From: Bacillus sp. ISL-37
Lineage (GTDB): Bacteria; Bacillota; Bacilli; Bacillales; Cytobacillaceae
Assembly (NCBI RefSeq): GCF_018613315.1
Contig: NZ_JAGGQL010000028.1
Location: 46,532 to 110,531, forward strand
Direction of reading: 5' to 3'
DNA: 64,000 nucleotides
The notes beneath the pieces were generated by a model. It did no database searches, was not told where the DNA came from, and worked only from the letters and a program-made list of their open reading frames with translations. A program made the translations under genes and the position numbers. Of the stretch, positions 17,943-29,278 are shown in pieces (position 1 is the stretch's first letter; each line of letters begins with the position of its first letter).

Positions 17943-18659
17943 TTACTCAATGTATCTAAAAAGTCTGTCCTGGACATTTTGCAAATGCTCAAGCATTGCT
18001 TGGCGCGCTTCGTTTGGCTGTCGGTTTTTAATTGCTTCAAAAATCCGTCGATGCTCGAACTGCAAGTCATCGACGATGTTATCCGAATACAAGAGCACCT
18101 TCCGGGTTTCCTGAATCGTTTGCGAATTCAGCGCCGAGACGCTGCTCATCAAATTGATTAATAATTTGTTATGTGTCGCATTCGCGATCGCGACGTGGAA
18201 ATCAAGGTCCGCTTGCGAAGCGAGATCTTCATTTCCATTGGCATGTTCCATCACGATCAATGCTTTTTCCATATCAAGCAAATCTTCTTCTTCGTGCACA
18301 ACAGCTGCCTGAGCAGCGGTGCCGATTTCTAAAATCTTACGTACTTCATATAGTTCCTTTACGTCTTCAAGCTTCATTAAAAATGCACTGGTGACGGGCA
18401 ACTGAAACTTCGACGGATCAAAGGTGTTCACAAACGTCCCTTCACCCTGGCGCATTTTCACCAGCCCCATCGTCCGCAACCCACTTAATGCTTCCCTGAT
18501 TGTGGAACTCCCAACGTCGAAGCTTTTCGCCAGCTTTTCGACTGAATCTAATTTATCACCTGGTTTTAATTCACCAGTTTTAATTAACTCAATGATTGAG
18601 TCAGCAACTTGTTCATAAACCTTTTTTGCTTGTACTCGTTTATATGGCATATCCTTCAT
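17943..18659 (-). CDS. lutR: GntR/FadR-family regulator of lactate genes
   Basis: A 238-residue FadR-type GntR protein: N-terminal winged helix (VEKLAKSFDVGSSTIREALSG) and a C-terminal FCD ligand domain with the metal-binding pattern D..H...A..N...H. In Bacillus LutR represses lut genes and is released by lactate. Here it lies inside the cluster between lutP and lutA on the same strand, unlike the separate loci of Bacillus subtilis. A perfect dyad before lutP is its probable target. Confidence 0.88.
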   Translation of the reverse strand: MKDMPYKRVQAKKVYEQVADSIIELIKTGELKPGDKLDSVEKLAKSFDVGSSTIREALSGLRTMGLVKMRQGEGTFVNTFDPSKFQLPVTSAFLMKLEDVKELYEVRKILEIGTAAQAAVVHEEEDLLDMEKALIVMEHANGNEDLASQADLDFHVAIANATHNKLLINLMSSVSALNSQTIQETRKVLLYSDNIVDDLQFEHRRIFEAIKNRQPNEARQAMLEHLQNVQDRLFRYIE

Positions 18660-18728
18660 CTCCCATCTATTCCTTTTTATTATACAGAGAATTTAGCTCT
18701 CCGAAAGATAGTGGGACCTTTTGGCAGC

Positions 18729-20309
18729 TTAAAGCAAGTTTAAGAAGATAAAACCAGACACTCCCGCAAGAATTCCATACAGAATCGCAGGCGCCAATGT
18801 CTTACGAATGATTTCCCCTTCTTTACCGGACACCCCAACAACTGCACTCGCCGCGACGACATTATGCACACAAATCATGTTTCCTGCAGCTGCCCCAATG
18901 AGCTGGACTGCCAGCACGATATTCGACTCCAGGCCAACGGCATCCGCGACATTGAATTGGATTGGCGAAAATGTCAGCGTCGAAACCGTTGCACTTCCAG
19001 TAATGAACGCTCCTAACTCACCAAGGAATGGAGCAACGAAGATCCAGACCGAGCCAAGCGAGCCAGCAAAAGATTCGGCAATATACTGCGGCATACTGAC
19101 CAGTTCATTGAGATTCAATCCCGAGTTAACAAATACTTGAACCATGGAAAGCGTCGCAATCAAGGCAATCGATGTCATTTTCATCGTCGACAACGACTCT
19201 TTCGACGCATTGGTAAAGGTCTGGTACGACTTTCGCTGGAATAAGAACGCTAAAACCGCCGCCGCAGTAAGGATTGTTCCTGGAGAATATAAGAATTCCC
19301 AGGCCGACGTCACGCCCTCTACTCCTAAAATATTGCGCCAGGTGAAGTCAATCGCTGTCCGCGTAAACTCTTTCAGCGCCGGAACAATTCGTGTGAGCAG
19401 CAATAAAAGGACGACGACAACATATGGCGACCAAGCTGTGACAATGCTCATCTTTGACTTTTCCGTCGAAACAACAAAGTCTTTTCGCATCGCAGCTTTC
19501 CATTCTGTTTTTGGAAGCAAGAAGCCTTTTTTCGCGGTCAATGTCGCCACCGCCAGGGTGATGAGCGCTGCAAGAATCGAAACAAACTCATGCCCGAAAA
19601 GGCTAGCTACCAGTAACGCACTGCCTGTGTAAATAAATCCAATCATCAGTGTCCATGGAAGCATCGGCAACGCATCCTTGATACCGCTTCCAAAAAACAC
19701 TGTTAAAACCACCATTAAAATGAATGGAATGAACGAACCCGCTAGTAAATCAAGACTCGTCACCGTAACGGCAATATCATGGAAAAACGGAGTGTCAGCA
19801 CCTGGAATATTGCTTAATCCCACTGCCACCGGTGTTCCCACCGCTCCAAACATGACCGCTGTACTGTCAGCAATCAAAGCAATCGTCGCAGCCGCGATCG
19901 GCTGGAACCCTAGAGCCAGCATTAACGGTCCGGTAACCATCGCCGGTGTCCCAAAGCCTGCTGCACCTTCAATCAGCGACCCAAATAAAAAGGCAACGAT
20001 AATGACCTGCACCCGCATGTCACCAGAAATACTTTGAAAGCCCTGGTTAATCCGCACAACCGCTCCCGTATTTCGAAGCGTGTTCAACAACACCAAAGCA
20101 CCAAATAAAATCCATAGAATAGTCAGCGTTTTATGTACCCCTTGAAAAATCGATGCCAACACCACTTGTCCTTCCATCCCCCAAGTAGTAAGCGCTAACA
20201 AAATGACGATAAGTGAACTCAAAGCCATCCCCTTTGCTGCCGGCATCCGCATAATCACAAGGAATAAAAACGGAGCGATAATCGCACTTAACGCAATCAG
20301 CAATAACAT
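18729..20309 (-). CDS. lutP: L-lactate permease
   Basis: A 526-residue LctP-family permease with about 13 predicted membrane segments. Conserved stretches include [20 protein letters not shown] near residue 110 and [20 protein letters not shown] near the end. Imports lactate with protons. First gene of lutP-lutR-lutA-lutB-lutC, all on the minus strand with short gaps. Its upstream region holds a palindromic operator and, about 310 bp away, the 52-bp tandem array. Confidence 0.95.
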   Translation of the reverse strand: MLLLIALSAIIAPFLFLVIMRMPAAKGMALSSLIVILLALTTWGMEGQVVLASIFQGVHKTLTILWILFGALVLLNTLRNTGAVVRINQGFQSISGDMRVQVIIVAFLFGSLIEGAAGFGTPAMVTGPLMLALGFQPIAAATIALIADSTAVMFGAVGTPVAVGLSNIPGADTPFFHDIAVTVTSLDLLAGSFIPFILMVVLTVFFGSGIKDALPMLPWTLMIGFIYTGSALLVASLFGHEFVSILAALITLAVATLTAKKGFLLPKTEWKAAMRKDFVVSTEKSKMSIVTAWSPYVVVVLLLLLTRIVPALKEFTRTAIDFTWRNILGVEGVTSAWEFLYSPGTILTAAAVLAFLFQRKSYQTFTNASKESLSTMKMTSIALIATLSMVQVFVNSGLNLNELVSMPQYIAESFAGSLGSVWIFVAPFLGELGAFITGSATVSTLTFSPIQFNVADAVGLESNIVLAVQLIGAAAGNMICVHNVVAASAVVGVSGKEGEIIRKTLAPAILYGILAGVSGFIFLNLL

Positions 20310-20394
20310 TTGATCCCTTCCCCCTAGTTGCTCATAAGCTTGATAGTTTCATAGTTTTTAAAGTATTTCATTTTACAATGCACGACAGATATCT

Positions 20395-20409
20395 GGTCAT
20401 CAGATGACC
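20395..20409 (-). promoter_or_regulatory. Candidate LutR operator upstream of lutP
   Basis: GGTCATCAGATGACC is a perfect 7-bp dyad about a single central base, 86 bases before the lutP start. FadR-type regulators bind short dyads of the form TGGTNNNACCA or similar, so LutR is the natural candidate. Confidence 0.65.
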
Positions 20410-20621
20410 TCATTATTTTTTTCACACATTTTAGAAGAATTCAATAACAAAAATCACAAATTGGGCAGAAAGATATGATGTTGCCCCATGAAAATATTAA
20501 AATCAGAACATCCCGCTTGAGAAGAAGTAATCATTTCAACAATAAAAATTGCGATTAAACAAAAAAGCATCCCGTAGGATAATTCATTCGTAAGTTCTTG
20601 TTCAAAGCGATCTGACTTATG

Positions 20622-21444
20622 ATGGATTCTTGACAGCTTTGCTCTCTTAACCTTCAAACCTGTCACAATAACAGTGTTTTCTTGACAGCTTTGGCCTCTC
20701 CTCCCTTAAACCTGTCACAATAACGATGGTTTCTTGACAGCTTTACACTCTTAACCTTTAAACCTGTCATAATAACGGCGGTTTCTTGACAGCTTTGCCC
20801 TCTTCTCCCTCAAACCTGTCACAATAACGACGGTTTCTTGGCAGCTTTGCCCCCTTCTCCGTCAAACCTGTCACAATAACGATGGTTTCTTGACAGCTTC
20901 AGCCTCTTAACCTTTAAACCTGTCATAATAACAGCGGTTTCTTGACAGCTTTACCCTCTTCTTCCTCTAACCTGTCATAATAACGATGGTTTCTTGACAG
21001 CTTTAGCCTCTTAACCTTTAAACCTGTCATAATAACGGCGGTTTCTTGACAGCTTTGCCCTCTTCTCCCTCAAACCTGTCACAATAACAGTGGTTTCTTG
21101 ACAGCTTTGCCCTCTTAACCTTTAAACCTGTCAAAATAACGTAGGATTCTTGACAGCTTTGCCCTCTTCTCCTTCAATCCTGTCACAATAACGACGGTTT
21201 CTTGACAACTTTGCCCCCTTCTCCGTCAAACCTGTCACAATAACGATGGTTTCTTGACAACTTTGCCCTCCTACCCTTGAAACCTGTCACAATAACAGTG
21301 TTTTCTTGACAGCTTTAGCCTCTTAACCTTCAAACCTGTCAAAATAACGATGCATTCTTGACAGCTTTGGCCTCTTCTCCGTCAAACCTGTCACAATAAC
21401 GACGGTTTCTTGACAGCTTTGCCCACTTATCCCTCAATCCTGTC
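20622..21444. repeat. Array of sixteen 52-bp tandem repeats
   Basis: Units begin at 20626, 20678, 20730 and every 52 bp to 21406, with no length change. Each unit starts TTTCTTGACAGCTTT and carries CCTGTCA about 21 bases on, then AATAAC and a GRYGG tail. TGACAG and CTGTCA form a 6-bp dyad, extended past one mismatch by TTT and AAA. Two versions of the middle alternate irregularly: CTCTTAACCTT and CTCTTCTCC. 52 is not a multiple of three, and no reading frame or start signal crosses the array. It fills most of the 1.25-kb gap between lutP and the dehydratase at 21557; the rest of that gap holds only the lutP promoter region. Confidence 0.95.
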
Positions 21445-21556
21445 TGAATCAGGCAACCTTTTTCCGACGGCCGGATCTAACCGCTTGCCATGTATTCCTA
21501 ATCAAACTAAAAAAACAGCTCTCCCTCTATTCCAAAGGAAAGCTGCTTGTCACTTA

Positions 21557-22543
21557 TCACCCAGTATAATAAAACCTCATCGACCTATTGGATAATTCCT
21601 TATAGGTCGGAATTTTAACCGGGTCGACATTTCCGCCGCTGATGATGCAACCTACTTTCTTACCGTCAACCGGAACCTTTTTGTATAAAATAGCGGCCAG
21701 CCCTGCGGCACCTGCTCCTTCGACCAGCATTTTCTCTCTTTCAAGCATGAACATGATGGCGTGAGCGATTTCTTCATCGGTTACGGTTACGATTTCATCT
21801 ACATACTTTTCGATGATTGGGTAGGTTATGAGCCCTGGTTCCTTGACCAGTATCCCATCCGCTATGGTGTGAACAGCATGGGGCGACTTCAATTTTCGCC
21901 CGGTAAATCTCTGATACGTGGCAGACGCCCCGACTGCCTGAACGCCGATTACCTTAACAGATGGTTTAAAAGCTTTGATAGCGAGTGCCACCCCAGAGAT
22001 CAATCCGCCACCGCCAATAGGCGCAAAAATGACGTCCAATGCAGCATTTTGCTGCAACATTTCCAATCCAATCGTCCCTTGCCCCGCAATCACCTCTTCA
22101 TCATCAAATGCATGAACAAAGGTGCTGCCACTCTGATTCATCTCTTCAACCGCTTTTTGATAGGATTCATTGTATGTTTCGCCGGTCAATACGATTTCCG
22201 CACCATATCCCTTTGTGGCAGAAGCCTTGGAAAAAGGCGTATGCTTCGGCATGTAAATTTTCGACTTGATGCCTCTTAATGAAGCTGCCAGAGCGACTCC
22301 CTGGGCATGATTGCCGGCCGAAGCAGCCAGAATGCCATTTTTCATTTCCTGATCTGACAGCGACAAAATCTTATTCATCGCTCCCCTTAGCTTGAACGAA
22401 CCCGTCTTTTGCAGATTCTCCATTTTCAAATAGACGTCAGCATTCGTTAAGTAATTTAAAGTCGCACTTTGCTTCAAAGGAGTCTGATGCACTTTACCCT
22501 TCAGCTTTTCCATCGCTTCCTCGATCTGAACGTTCTTTAACAA
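21557..22543 (-). CDS. Threonine/serine dehydratase lacking a regulatory domain
   Basis: A 328-residue fold-type II PLP enzyme. The PLP lysine is in KTGSFKLRGAMNK and the phosphate loop is GGGGLISG, as in ilvA at 4165, but the C-terminal ACT-like domain is absent, so it resembles catabolic TdcB-type deaminases. Being last in the ilvB-ilvN-ilvC unit (28 bases after ilvC) it most likely supplies 2-oxobutanoate for isoleucine without feedback control. A serine racemase or other dehydratase role cannot be excluded. Confidence 0.85.
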   Translation of the reverse strand: MLKNVQIEEAMEKLKGKVHQTPLKQSATLNYLTNADVYLKMENLQKTGSFKLRGAMNKILSLSDQEMKNGILAASAGNHAQGVALAASLRGIKSKIYMPKHTPFSKASATKGYGAEIVLTGETYNESYQKAVEEMNQSGSTFVHAFDDEEVIAGQGTIGLEMLQQNAALDVIFAPIGGGGLISGVALAIKAFKPSVKVIGVQAVGASATYQRFTGRKLKSPHAVHTIADGILVKEPGLITYPIIEKYVDEIVTVTDEEIAHAIMFMLEREKMLVEGAGAAGLAAILYKKVPVDGKKVGCIISGGNVDPVKIPTYKELSNRSMRFYYTG

Positions 22544-22570
22544 ATTCCCAATATGCTCACCTCAAAATGA

Positions 22571-23908
<1,338 letters not shown>

Positions 23909-23912
<4 letters not shown>

Positions 23913-25627
23913 GGTTTCACCCCAATCATTTCATGCAGCCCCTTCCCCGGTGCAACCATTGGATAGACCTTTTCCTCAGAATTCACGCGGCAATCAATCA
24001 GGACTGGCTCTCGGTCTGTTAAAACTTCACTGAAAACACTCTCTGCTTCGTCAGCACTGCTCACCCTATAAGCCTTTATTCCATAAGATTCTGCAAGCTT
24101 GAGGAAATCCGGCTGCAAGGAAAAAACGGAATGCGATAACCTTTTTTCATAGAAGGTTTCCTGCCACTGGCGAACCATTCCAAGTGATCCATTATTGATG
24201 ATCAGCACTTTTACTGGCAGATTCCATTCTTTTAATAAAATTAATTCCTGCAGTGTCATTTGAAAGCCGCCGTCCCCGACGAGCGATACGACCGTGGCAT
24301 CTGGTTCTGCCAGCTGTGCACCAATCGCTGCCGGGAAACCGAATCCCATTGTTCCAAGGCCTCCGGATGTGACCCAGCGATCTGGCTGTGAGAAGGAGTA
24401 GAATTGGGCAGCCCACATCTGGTGCTGGCCGACATCCGTCGTGACAATCGCATCCCCCTCCGTATATTTGTGCACTAATTCTATTAATTGCTGCGGTGAT
24501 GGTAATTCTCCGTCATCCGAAAACCAGTACGGATAGTCTTGCTTGTTTTTCTGTAAAAGGTCCAGCCAATCTCGTGAATCCGGTCCAACAACTGTGCGGC
24601 TTAAAAGCATCTGTAAAACTGCTTTCGCATCTCCCACGATCGGGAAATGTGTCTCGACATTCTTGCCGATTTCCGCTGGGTCAATGTCTGCATGAGCAAC
24701 CCTGGCATTCGGAGCAAAGGAATTCAGATTCCCTGTCAGCCGATCATCGAAACGGGCACCGATATTGATCAATAGATCGCATTCATAAAGGGCCATGTTG
24801 GCGGTATAACAGCCATGCATACCGGCCATTCCCAAGAACAGCGGATGCTCTGCGGGAAATCCTCCGAGACCTAACAAAGTATGAACAACAGGCAATTGAT
24901 ACTGTTCTGAAAAGACAAGCAATTCTTCCGAAGCCCTTGCATGCAAAACTCCTGCCCCGGCTAAGATGACAGGCTTTCGGGAGTGTTGGAGTGCCTCAAG
25001 CAGGCTGTCTACCTGCAATGGATTAGGATTTACGGTTGGCCGATATCCCGGAAGTTTCACCTCAGCTTCTGGTAAAAAAGAAGTCTGAAGTGCTGTAAGG
25101 TCTTTCGGTATATCGACTAATACAGGTCCAGGCCGTCCAGTTGTCGCCAGATGGAAGGCTTCCTTCACGATTCTCGGCAGATCCTCTACCCTTCTCACCT
25201 GGTAATTCTGCTTTGTGATCGGCGCTGTCATCCCAACGATATCTGCTTCTTGAAAGGCATCTGTTCCGATAACCTGCGAAGCAACCTGGCCTGTAAAAAT
25301 AACAAGCGGCAATGAATCCATCATCGCATCGGCGATTCCTGTGACAACATTGGTTGCGCCGGGTCCCGAGGTAGCGATCACGACCCCGGGCTTTCCCGAA
25401 ACCCGCGCATAGCCTTCCGCCGCGTGGATGGCTCCTTGTTCATGTCGCGCCAGAACGTGCTTGATTGGCGACCGGTACAATGCATCGTAAATGCCCAAAA
25501 CCGCTCCGCCAGGATAGCCAAACAACAGCTCAACACCCTCCTGTTTCAGGGCCTGAATGAAGAGATCCGCCCCATTCATATTCAATTTTTCTGTTTCTAC
25601 CGTTACCATTGGCTCTTCTACTGTCAT
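23909..25627 (-). CDS. ilvB: Acetolactate synthase large subunit
   Basis: A 572-residue ThDP enzyme that condenses pyruvate with pyruvate or 2-oxobutanoate. The catalytic glutamate is in [15 protein letters not shown], and the ThDP/Mg motif is [12 protein letters not shown] with [12 protein letters not shown]. First gene after the second T-box leader; transcription of ilvB-ilvN-ilvC-dehydratase is therefore controlled by tRNA charging. Confidence 0.96.
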
Positions 25628-25675
25628 CCCAATTTCCTCCTTTTCTTCCTATTGATTCATCAACAAAGGGCAAAC

Positions 25676-26005
25676 AAAAAAGCCATCCACCCCACACAAA
25701 AATCAAATTTGTGCAGGGGTGAAAGGCTTATAGCATTCCACGGTACCACCCTCGTTTGCTGCATCTCTTGCGAAGCACAGCCTTTTAAGGCATCTCAGGT
25801 CGCTTTTTTTAAAAAAAGACTCTGAACTGTCTCGTTTTTGCTAACGAGTATACCCGTGTATACCCGGCTGTCCCTACTGATATTTCAGAACAGCACTCAG
25901 AGGGGATGAAGGAATTGGCGTATTGCTGGCTTCCAGCGCGACCAGCTCTCTGTGAATACGGTATCCAATTCCTTAAAACCTCGTCATCGAGTTATCTATT
26001 AAATT
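25676..26005 (-). promoter_or_regulatory. T-box leader of ilvB-ilvN-ilvC
   Basis: On the minus strand this contains stem I (AAGGAATTGG pairing with CCAATTCCTT, GATGACGAGG at its base), the conserved T-box AGGGTGGTACCGTGGAA at about 25735-25752, and a GC-rich terminator stem (CACCCCTGCACAAA with TTTTGTGTGGGGTG) ending in TTTTTT near 25676. It senses uncharged tRNA. The bases TTCATCCCCTC opposite the stem I base make ATC (Ile) the most likely specifier, with low certainty. Confidence 0.9.
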
Positions 26006-26049
26006 TTTAAAATTCCTTAACCTCGTCATCGAGTTATCTATTAAATTTT
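25968..26049. repeat. Tandem duplication of the T-box 5' edge and ilvD 3' end
   Basis: Two copies of a 40-bp sequence beginning ATTCCTTAA and containing CCTCGTCATCGAGTTATC lie 42 bp apart (25968-26007 and 26011-26049). The copies differ by a two-base deletion. The second includes the ilvD stop codon; the first is the start of stem I of the T-box. Confidence 0.85.
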
Positions 26050-27708
26050 CAGGATGCCACCCGTGCTCGCTGAGGTGACCAACTTCGAATAGCGAGCCAA
26101 GTATCCTTTCTTGATTTTCGGCTCCGGCTGTTTCCATTGGGCTTTACGATCATTTAATTCTGCTTCAGGAACCTCCAAGGTAATGGTTCTTTCCTCTAAA
26201 TCAATGAAAATAGTATCTCCATTTTCCACAAACGCGATCGGCCCTCCCTCAGCCGCTTCCGGTGAAATATGGCCGATGGAAATTCCCCTTGAGGCTCCTG
26301 AGAATCTACCATCCGTAATCAGGGCGACCTTCTTTTCAAGTCCTCTTCCGGCAATGGCGGCTGTTGGTGCAAGCATTTCCGGCATTCCTGGACCACCTTT
26401 TGGCCCCTCATAGCGGATGACGACTACATGCCCCTCACGTACATCGCCACTTTCGATTCCATCCAAAGCCTCATCCTGAGATTCATAGACGATCGCTTCA
26501 CCTTTAAAAGTCTTGATTGAAGGGTCCACCGCTCCTACCTTGATGACACCCCCATCTGGTGCGATATTTCCGAACAAAATCGATAATCCGCCGACAGGGC
26601 TATAAGCCGTCTCCTTGTTGCGAATCACGTCACCATTTAATACCTCCGCATCCTTTACATTTTCGTAAAGTGATTTACCAGTAATGGTGATCCGGTCCGG
26701 GTGAACAGCTCCTTCCATTTCACAAAGCTGTTTGATAATCGCGCTGACACCGCCGGCATTATGGACATCCTGCATCGAATAATGGGAAGCCGGGCTGATT
26801 TTAGACAAATAAGGAATTCGTTTTGCCACTTCATTAATCCGGCTCAAATCATAGTCAATTTCCGCTTCGTTTGCGATCGCCAGCGTGTGGAGCACCGTAT
26901 TCGTCGACCCGCCCATTGCCATATCGAGCGCAAAAGCATCATCAATCGTTTCCTTGGTGATAATGTCTCTTGGCTTAATATCCTTTTTTACCAATTCGAC
27001 CAAATGACGAGCTGCTTCATAGATTAATTTATGGCGCTCCTCTGAGGTCGCAACCAGCGTGCCGTTACCTGGCAGCGCGACTCCCAGCATTTCCATAAGT
27101 GAATTCATCGAATTGGCCGTGAACATGCCCGAACAAGAGCCGCAGGTTGGACATGCATTCTTTTCGATATCCAGCAATTCCTCTTCAGACATTCTCCCAG
27201 ATTGATAGGCGCCGACGCCTTCAAATACGGACACCAGCGATAAAGGCTGTCCAGTGCTGGAAACACCCGCCTCCATTGGGCCACCCGAAACAAATACAGA
27301 AGGAACATTCGTCCGCACTGCCGCCATCAGCATCCCTGGAGTGATCTTGTCGCAGTTTGGGATGTAGAAAACTCCATCGAACCAGTGCGCATTAATCACG
27401 GTTTCAGCCGAATCGGCGATCAGCTCCCGGCTTGGCAGCGAATATCTCATGCCGATATGCCCCATCGCAATCCCATCATCAACGCCGATTGTATTGAACT
27501 CGAACGGAATCCCGCCCGCCTCTCTGATTGCGTCCTTGACGACATCCGCGAACTGCCTCAGATGGACATGGCCCGGAATAATATCAATATATGAATTACA
27601 AACGCCAATAAAAGGCTTTTCAAGATCCTCTAATTTCACCCCAGTAGCATAAAGCAAGCTTCTATGCGGAGCCCGGTCAACTCCCTTTTTAATCATGTCA
27701 CTGCGCAT
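26041..27708 (-). CDS. ilvD: Dihydroxy-acid dehydratase
   Basis: A 555-residue Fe-S dehydratase of the branched-chain amino acid pathway. The cluster cysteines are in NCDKITPGM and [18 protein letters not shown]; the C-terminal [10 protein letters not shown] and ASTGGILKI ends match. Follows ilvE by 24 bases, sharing the first T-box. The second T-box unit begins right after its stop, so the pathway genes are split over two T-box-controlled transcripts. Confidence 0.96.
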   Translation of the reverse strand: MRSDMIKKGVDRAPHRSLLYATGVKLEDLEKPFIGVCNSYIDIIPGHVHLRQFADVVKDAIREAGGIPFEFNTIGVDDGIAMGHIGMRYSLPSRELIADSAETVINAHWFDGVFYIPNCDKITPGMLMAAVRTNVPSVFVSGGPMEAGVSSTGQPLSLVSVFEGVGAYQSGRMSEEELLDIEKNACPTCGSCSGMFTANSMNSLMEMLGVALPGNGTLVATSEERHKLIYEAARHLVELVKKDIKPRDIITKETIDDAFALDMAMGGSTNTVLHTLAIANEAEIDYDLSRINEVAKRIPYLSKISPASHYSMQDVHNAGGVSAIIKQLCEMEGAVHPDRITITGKSLYENVKDAEVLNGDVIRNKETAYSPVGGLSILFGNIAPDGGVIKVGAVDPSIKTFKGEAIVYESQDEALDGIESGDVREGHVVVIRYEGPKGGPGMPEMLAPTAAIAGRGLEKKVALITDGRFSGASRGISIGHISPEAAEGGPIAFVENGDTIFIDLEERTITLEVPEAELNDRKAQWKQPEPKIKKGYLARYSKLVTSASTGGILKI

Positions 27709-27732
27709 ACGAAATCCCCCCAGTTTTATTCT

Positions 27733-28629
27733 TTATACACCCTGCTGTTCATAGACTTTGACTCCGTCTTCAACGACGGTTTTTCTGAACTCTTTTAAAA
27801 GTTGATTGGTGACTGCACCTGGTTTGCCCTCACCGATTGTTCGGCCATCCACCTTCACAACCGCAATGACCTCTGCCGCCGTTCCCGTTAAAAAGACTTC
27901 ATCGGCCACATAGACATCATGCCTTGTGAAAACTTCCTCTCTCATTGAGAATCCAAGATTATGAGCAATTTCCATGATCGCATTTCTGGTGATTCCCTCC
28001 AGCGCTCCTACATACCCGGGAGGCGTCAGGATCTCGCCATTTTTCACGATAAAAACATTATCCGCAGAGCCTTCCGCCACATAGCCTTGATCATTCAGCA
28101 TGAGCGCTTCGTTGACACCAGATAAACCAGCCTCGATCCGAACAAGGATATTATTTAAGTAGTTCAGTGACTTCACTTTCGGTGAAAGCACATCCGAGCG
28201 ATTCCGTCTCGTCGCTACCGTGACAATCTCGATCCCCGATTCATATAGTTCTTTCGGGAAAAGTGCAAGCTCTTCCGCGATAATGATGACTTGCGGCCGG
28301 GCACAGGATGATGGATCAAGTCCCAAGTTCCCCACCCCTCTCGAGACAACCACGCGAATATAAGCATTCAGTAGGTCATTCACTCTCAAGGTCTCTACCA
28401 CAAGGTCGCTTAATTCCTGCTTACTGTAAGGAATGGATAACATAATGGACTTCGCCGAATCATAAAGCCGATCAACATGCTCCTGAAGCCGGAAGACATT
28501 GCCTTCATACACCCGAATTCCTTCGAAAACGCCATCTCCGTATAGAAAACCATGATCATACACTGACACAACAGCGTCTTTCTTACTGACAAACTGGCCA
28601 TTCAAAAAGATCAATTGCTCCTTCATCAT
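27733..28629 (-). CDS. ilvE: Branched-chain amino acid aminotransferase
   Basis: A 298-residue class IV PLP aminotransferase. The PLP lysine is in SPKVKSLNYLNNIL, with FYGDGVFEGIRVYEG-type text near residue 30 and LTGTAAEVIAVVKVDGRTIG near 255. It transfers amino groups to the 2-oxo acids of leucine, isoleucine and valine. First gene of ilvE-ilvD under its own T-box. Confidence 0.94.
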   Translation of the reverse strand: MMKEQLIFLNGQFVSKKDAVVSVYDHGFLYGDGVFEGIRVYEGNVFRLQEHVDRLYDSAKSIMLSIPYSKQELSDLVVETLRVNDLLNAYIRVVVSRGVGNLGLDPSSCARPQVIIIAEELALFPKELYESGIEIVTVATRRNRSDVLSPKVKSLNYLNNILVRIEAGLSGVNEALMLNDQGYVAEGSADNVFIVKNGEILTPPGYVGALEGITRNAIMEIAHNLGFSMREEVFTRHDVYVADEVFLTGTAAEVIAVVKVDGRTIGEGKPGAVTNQLLKEFRKTVVEDGVKVYEQQGV

Positions 28630-28674
28630 CCATTCCTCATTTCCATATGTGTTAATGAATTTTTTTGAAAAATA

Positions 28675-28945
28675 AAAAAACTCGCCCCTAAAATAGGGAC
28701 GAGTTTAGCTCGCGATACCACCCTAGTTCCGTTCATGGATAGAAAAATCCACTTATACGGCACTCAATCAACGTACAATCATACGCGTTCCTTTTAACGG
28801 CGGACCACCCGGCAATACTTACTGAAAAAGTTCAGCATTGCATCTCGGAGATGATTTTCGGATCAGTTCTGAACATCGGCTTGCACCATTTACCGACTCT
28901 CTGTAGAACAGGGCACTCATCTTACTCTTCTCGTCATCGATTTTA
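28675..28945 (-). promoter_or_regulatory. T-box leader of ilvE-ilvD
   Basis: On the minus strand: stem I beginning CGATGACGAGAAGAGTAAG, an apical AGAGAG loop, the conserved T-box CTAGGGTGGTATCGCGAGC (28708-28730), and a terminator (AACTCGTCCCTATTTTAGGG, then GCGAGTT and seven T) near 28675-28706. The segment GAAAATCATCTCC near the stem I base suggests an ATC (Ile) specifier, uncertain. The following 28946-29278 stretch holds no recognisable gene. Confidence 0.9.
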
Positions 28946-29278
28946 TTTTCGGAAAATTATTAATTATAAAATTATCAGCTGGCAAATGATTTGTCAAACT
29001 ATTTTTAATGTTTTTTTAACAATTAATAATTTTTAGGTAATAGTACCTGAGGAAAACTTGACAATACTTTTAGCGGTTCTAAGTTCATTTTCCAGACGAT
29101 GGTTTCTTGTCCACCATATATATCTTTAAAGCATTTGGAGCATTATTTATCTTTTAAAAATAGAGGGATTTGAAGGCCCTGTGAAGAATTTAAAGGGCAA
29201 GATTATCGTTTGTACCCGGTGTGCAAGATCATTACGGCATACCGCTTAATTTCTACTTTTTTGTGGAGGTTTTTTATT

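Noticed and set aside
20454..20666. 70-codon minus-strand reading frame running out of the repeat array
   Set aside because: Its GTG start lies in the repeat, there is no ribosome binding site, and nothing recognisable is encoded.
20626..21440. Tandem promoters, from TTGACA in every unit
   Set aside because: TTGACA recurs, but at 17 bases only some units have TTTAAA; others have CTCAAA. No consistent -10 sequence exists.
20622..21444. CRISPR array
   Set aside because: Spacing is regular, but all parts of each unit are conserved, there are no unique spacers, and no cas genes are in the window.
21761..22279. 172-codon plus-strand reading frame
   Set aside because: Antisense to the well-supported dehydratase gene, no ribosome binding site.
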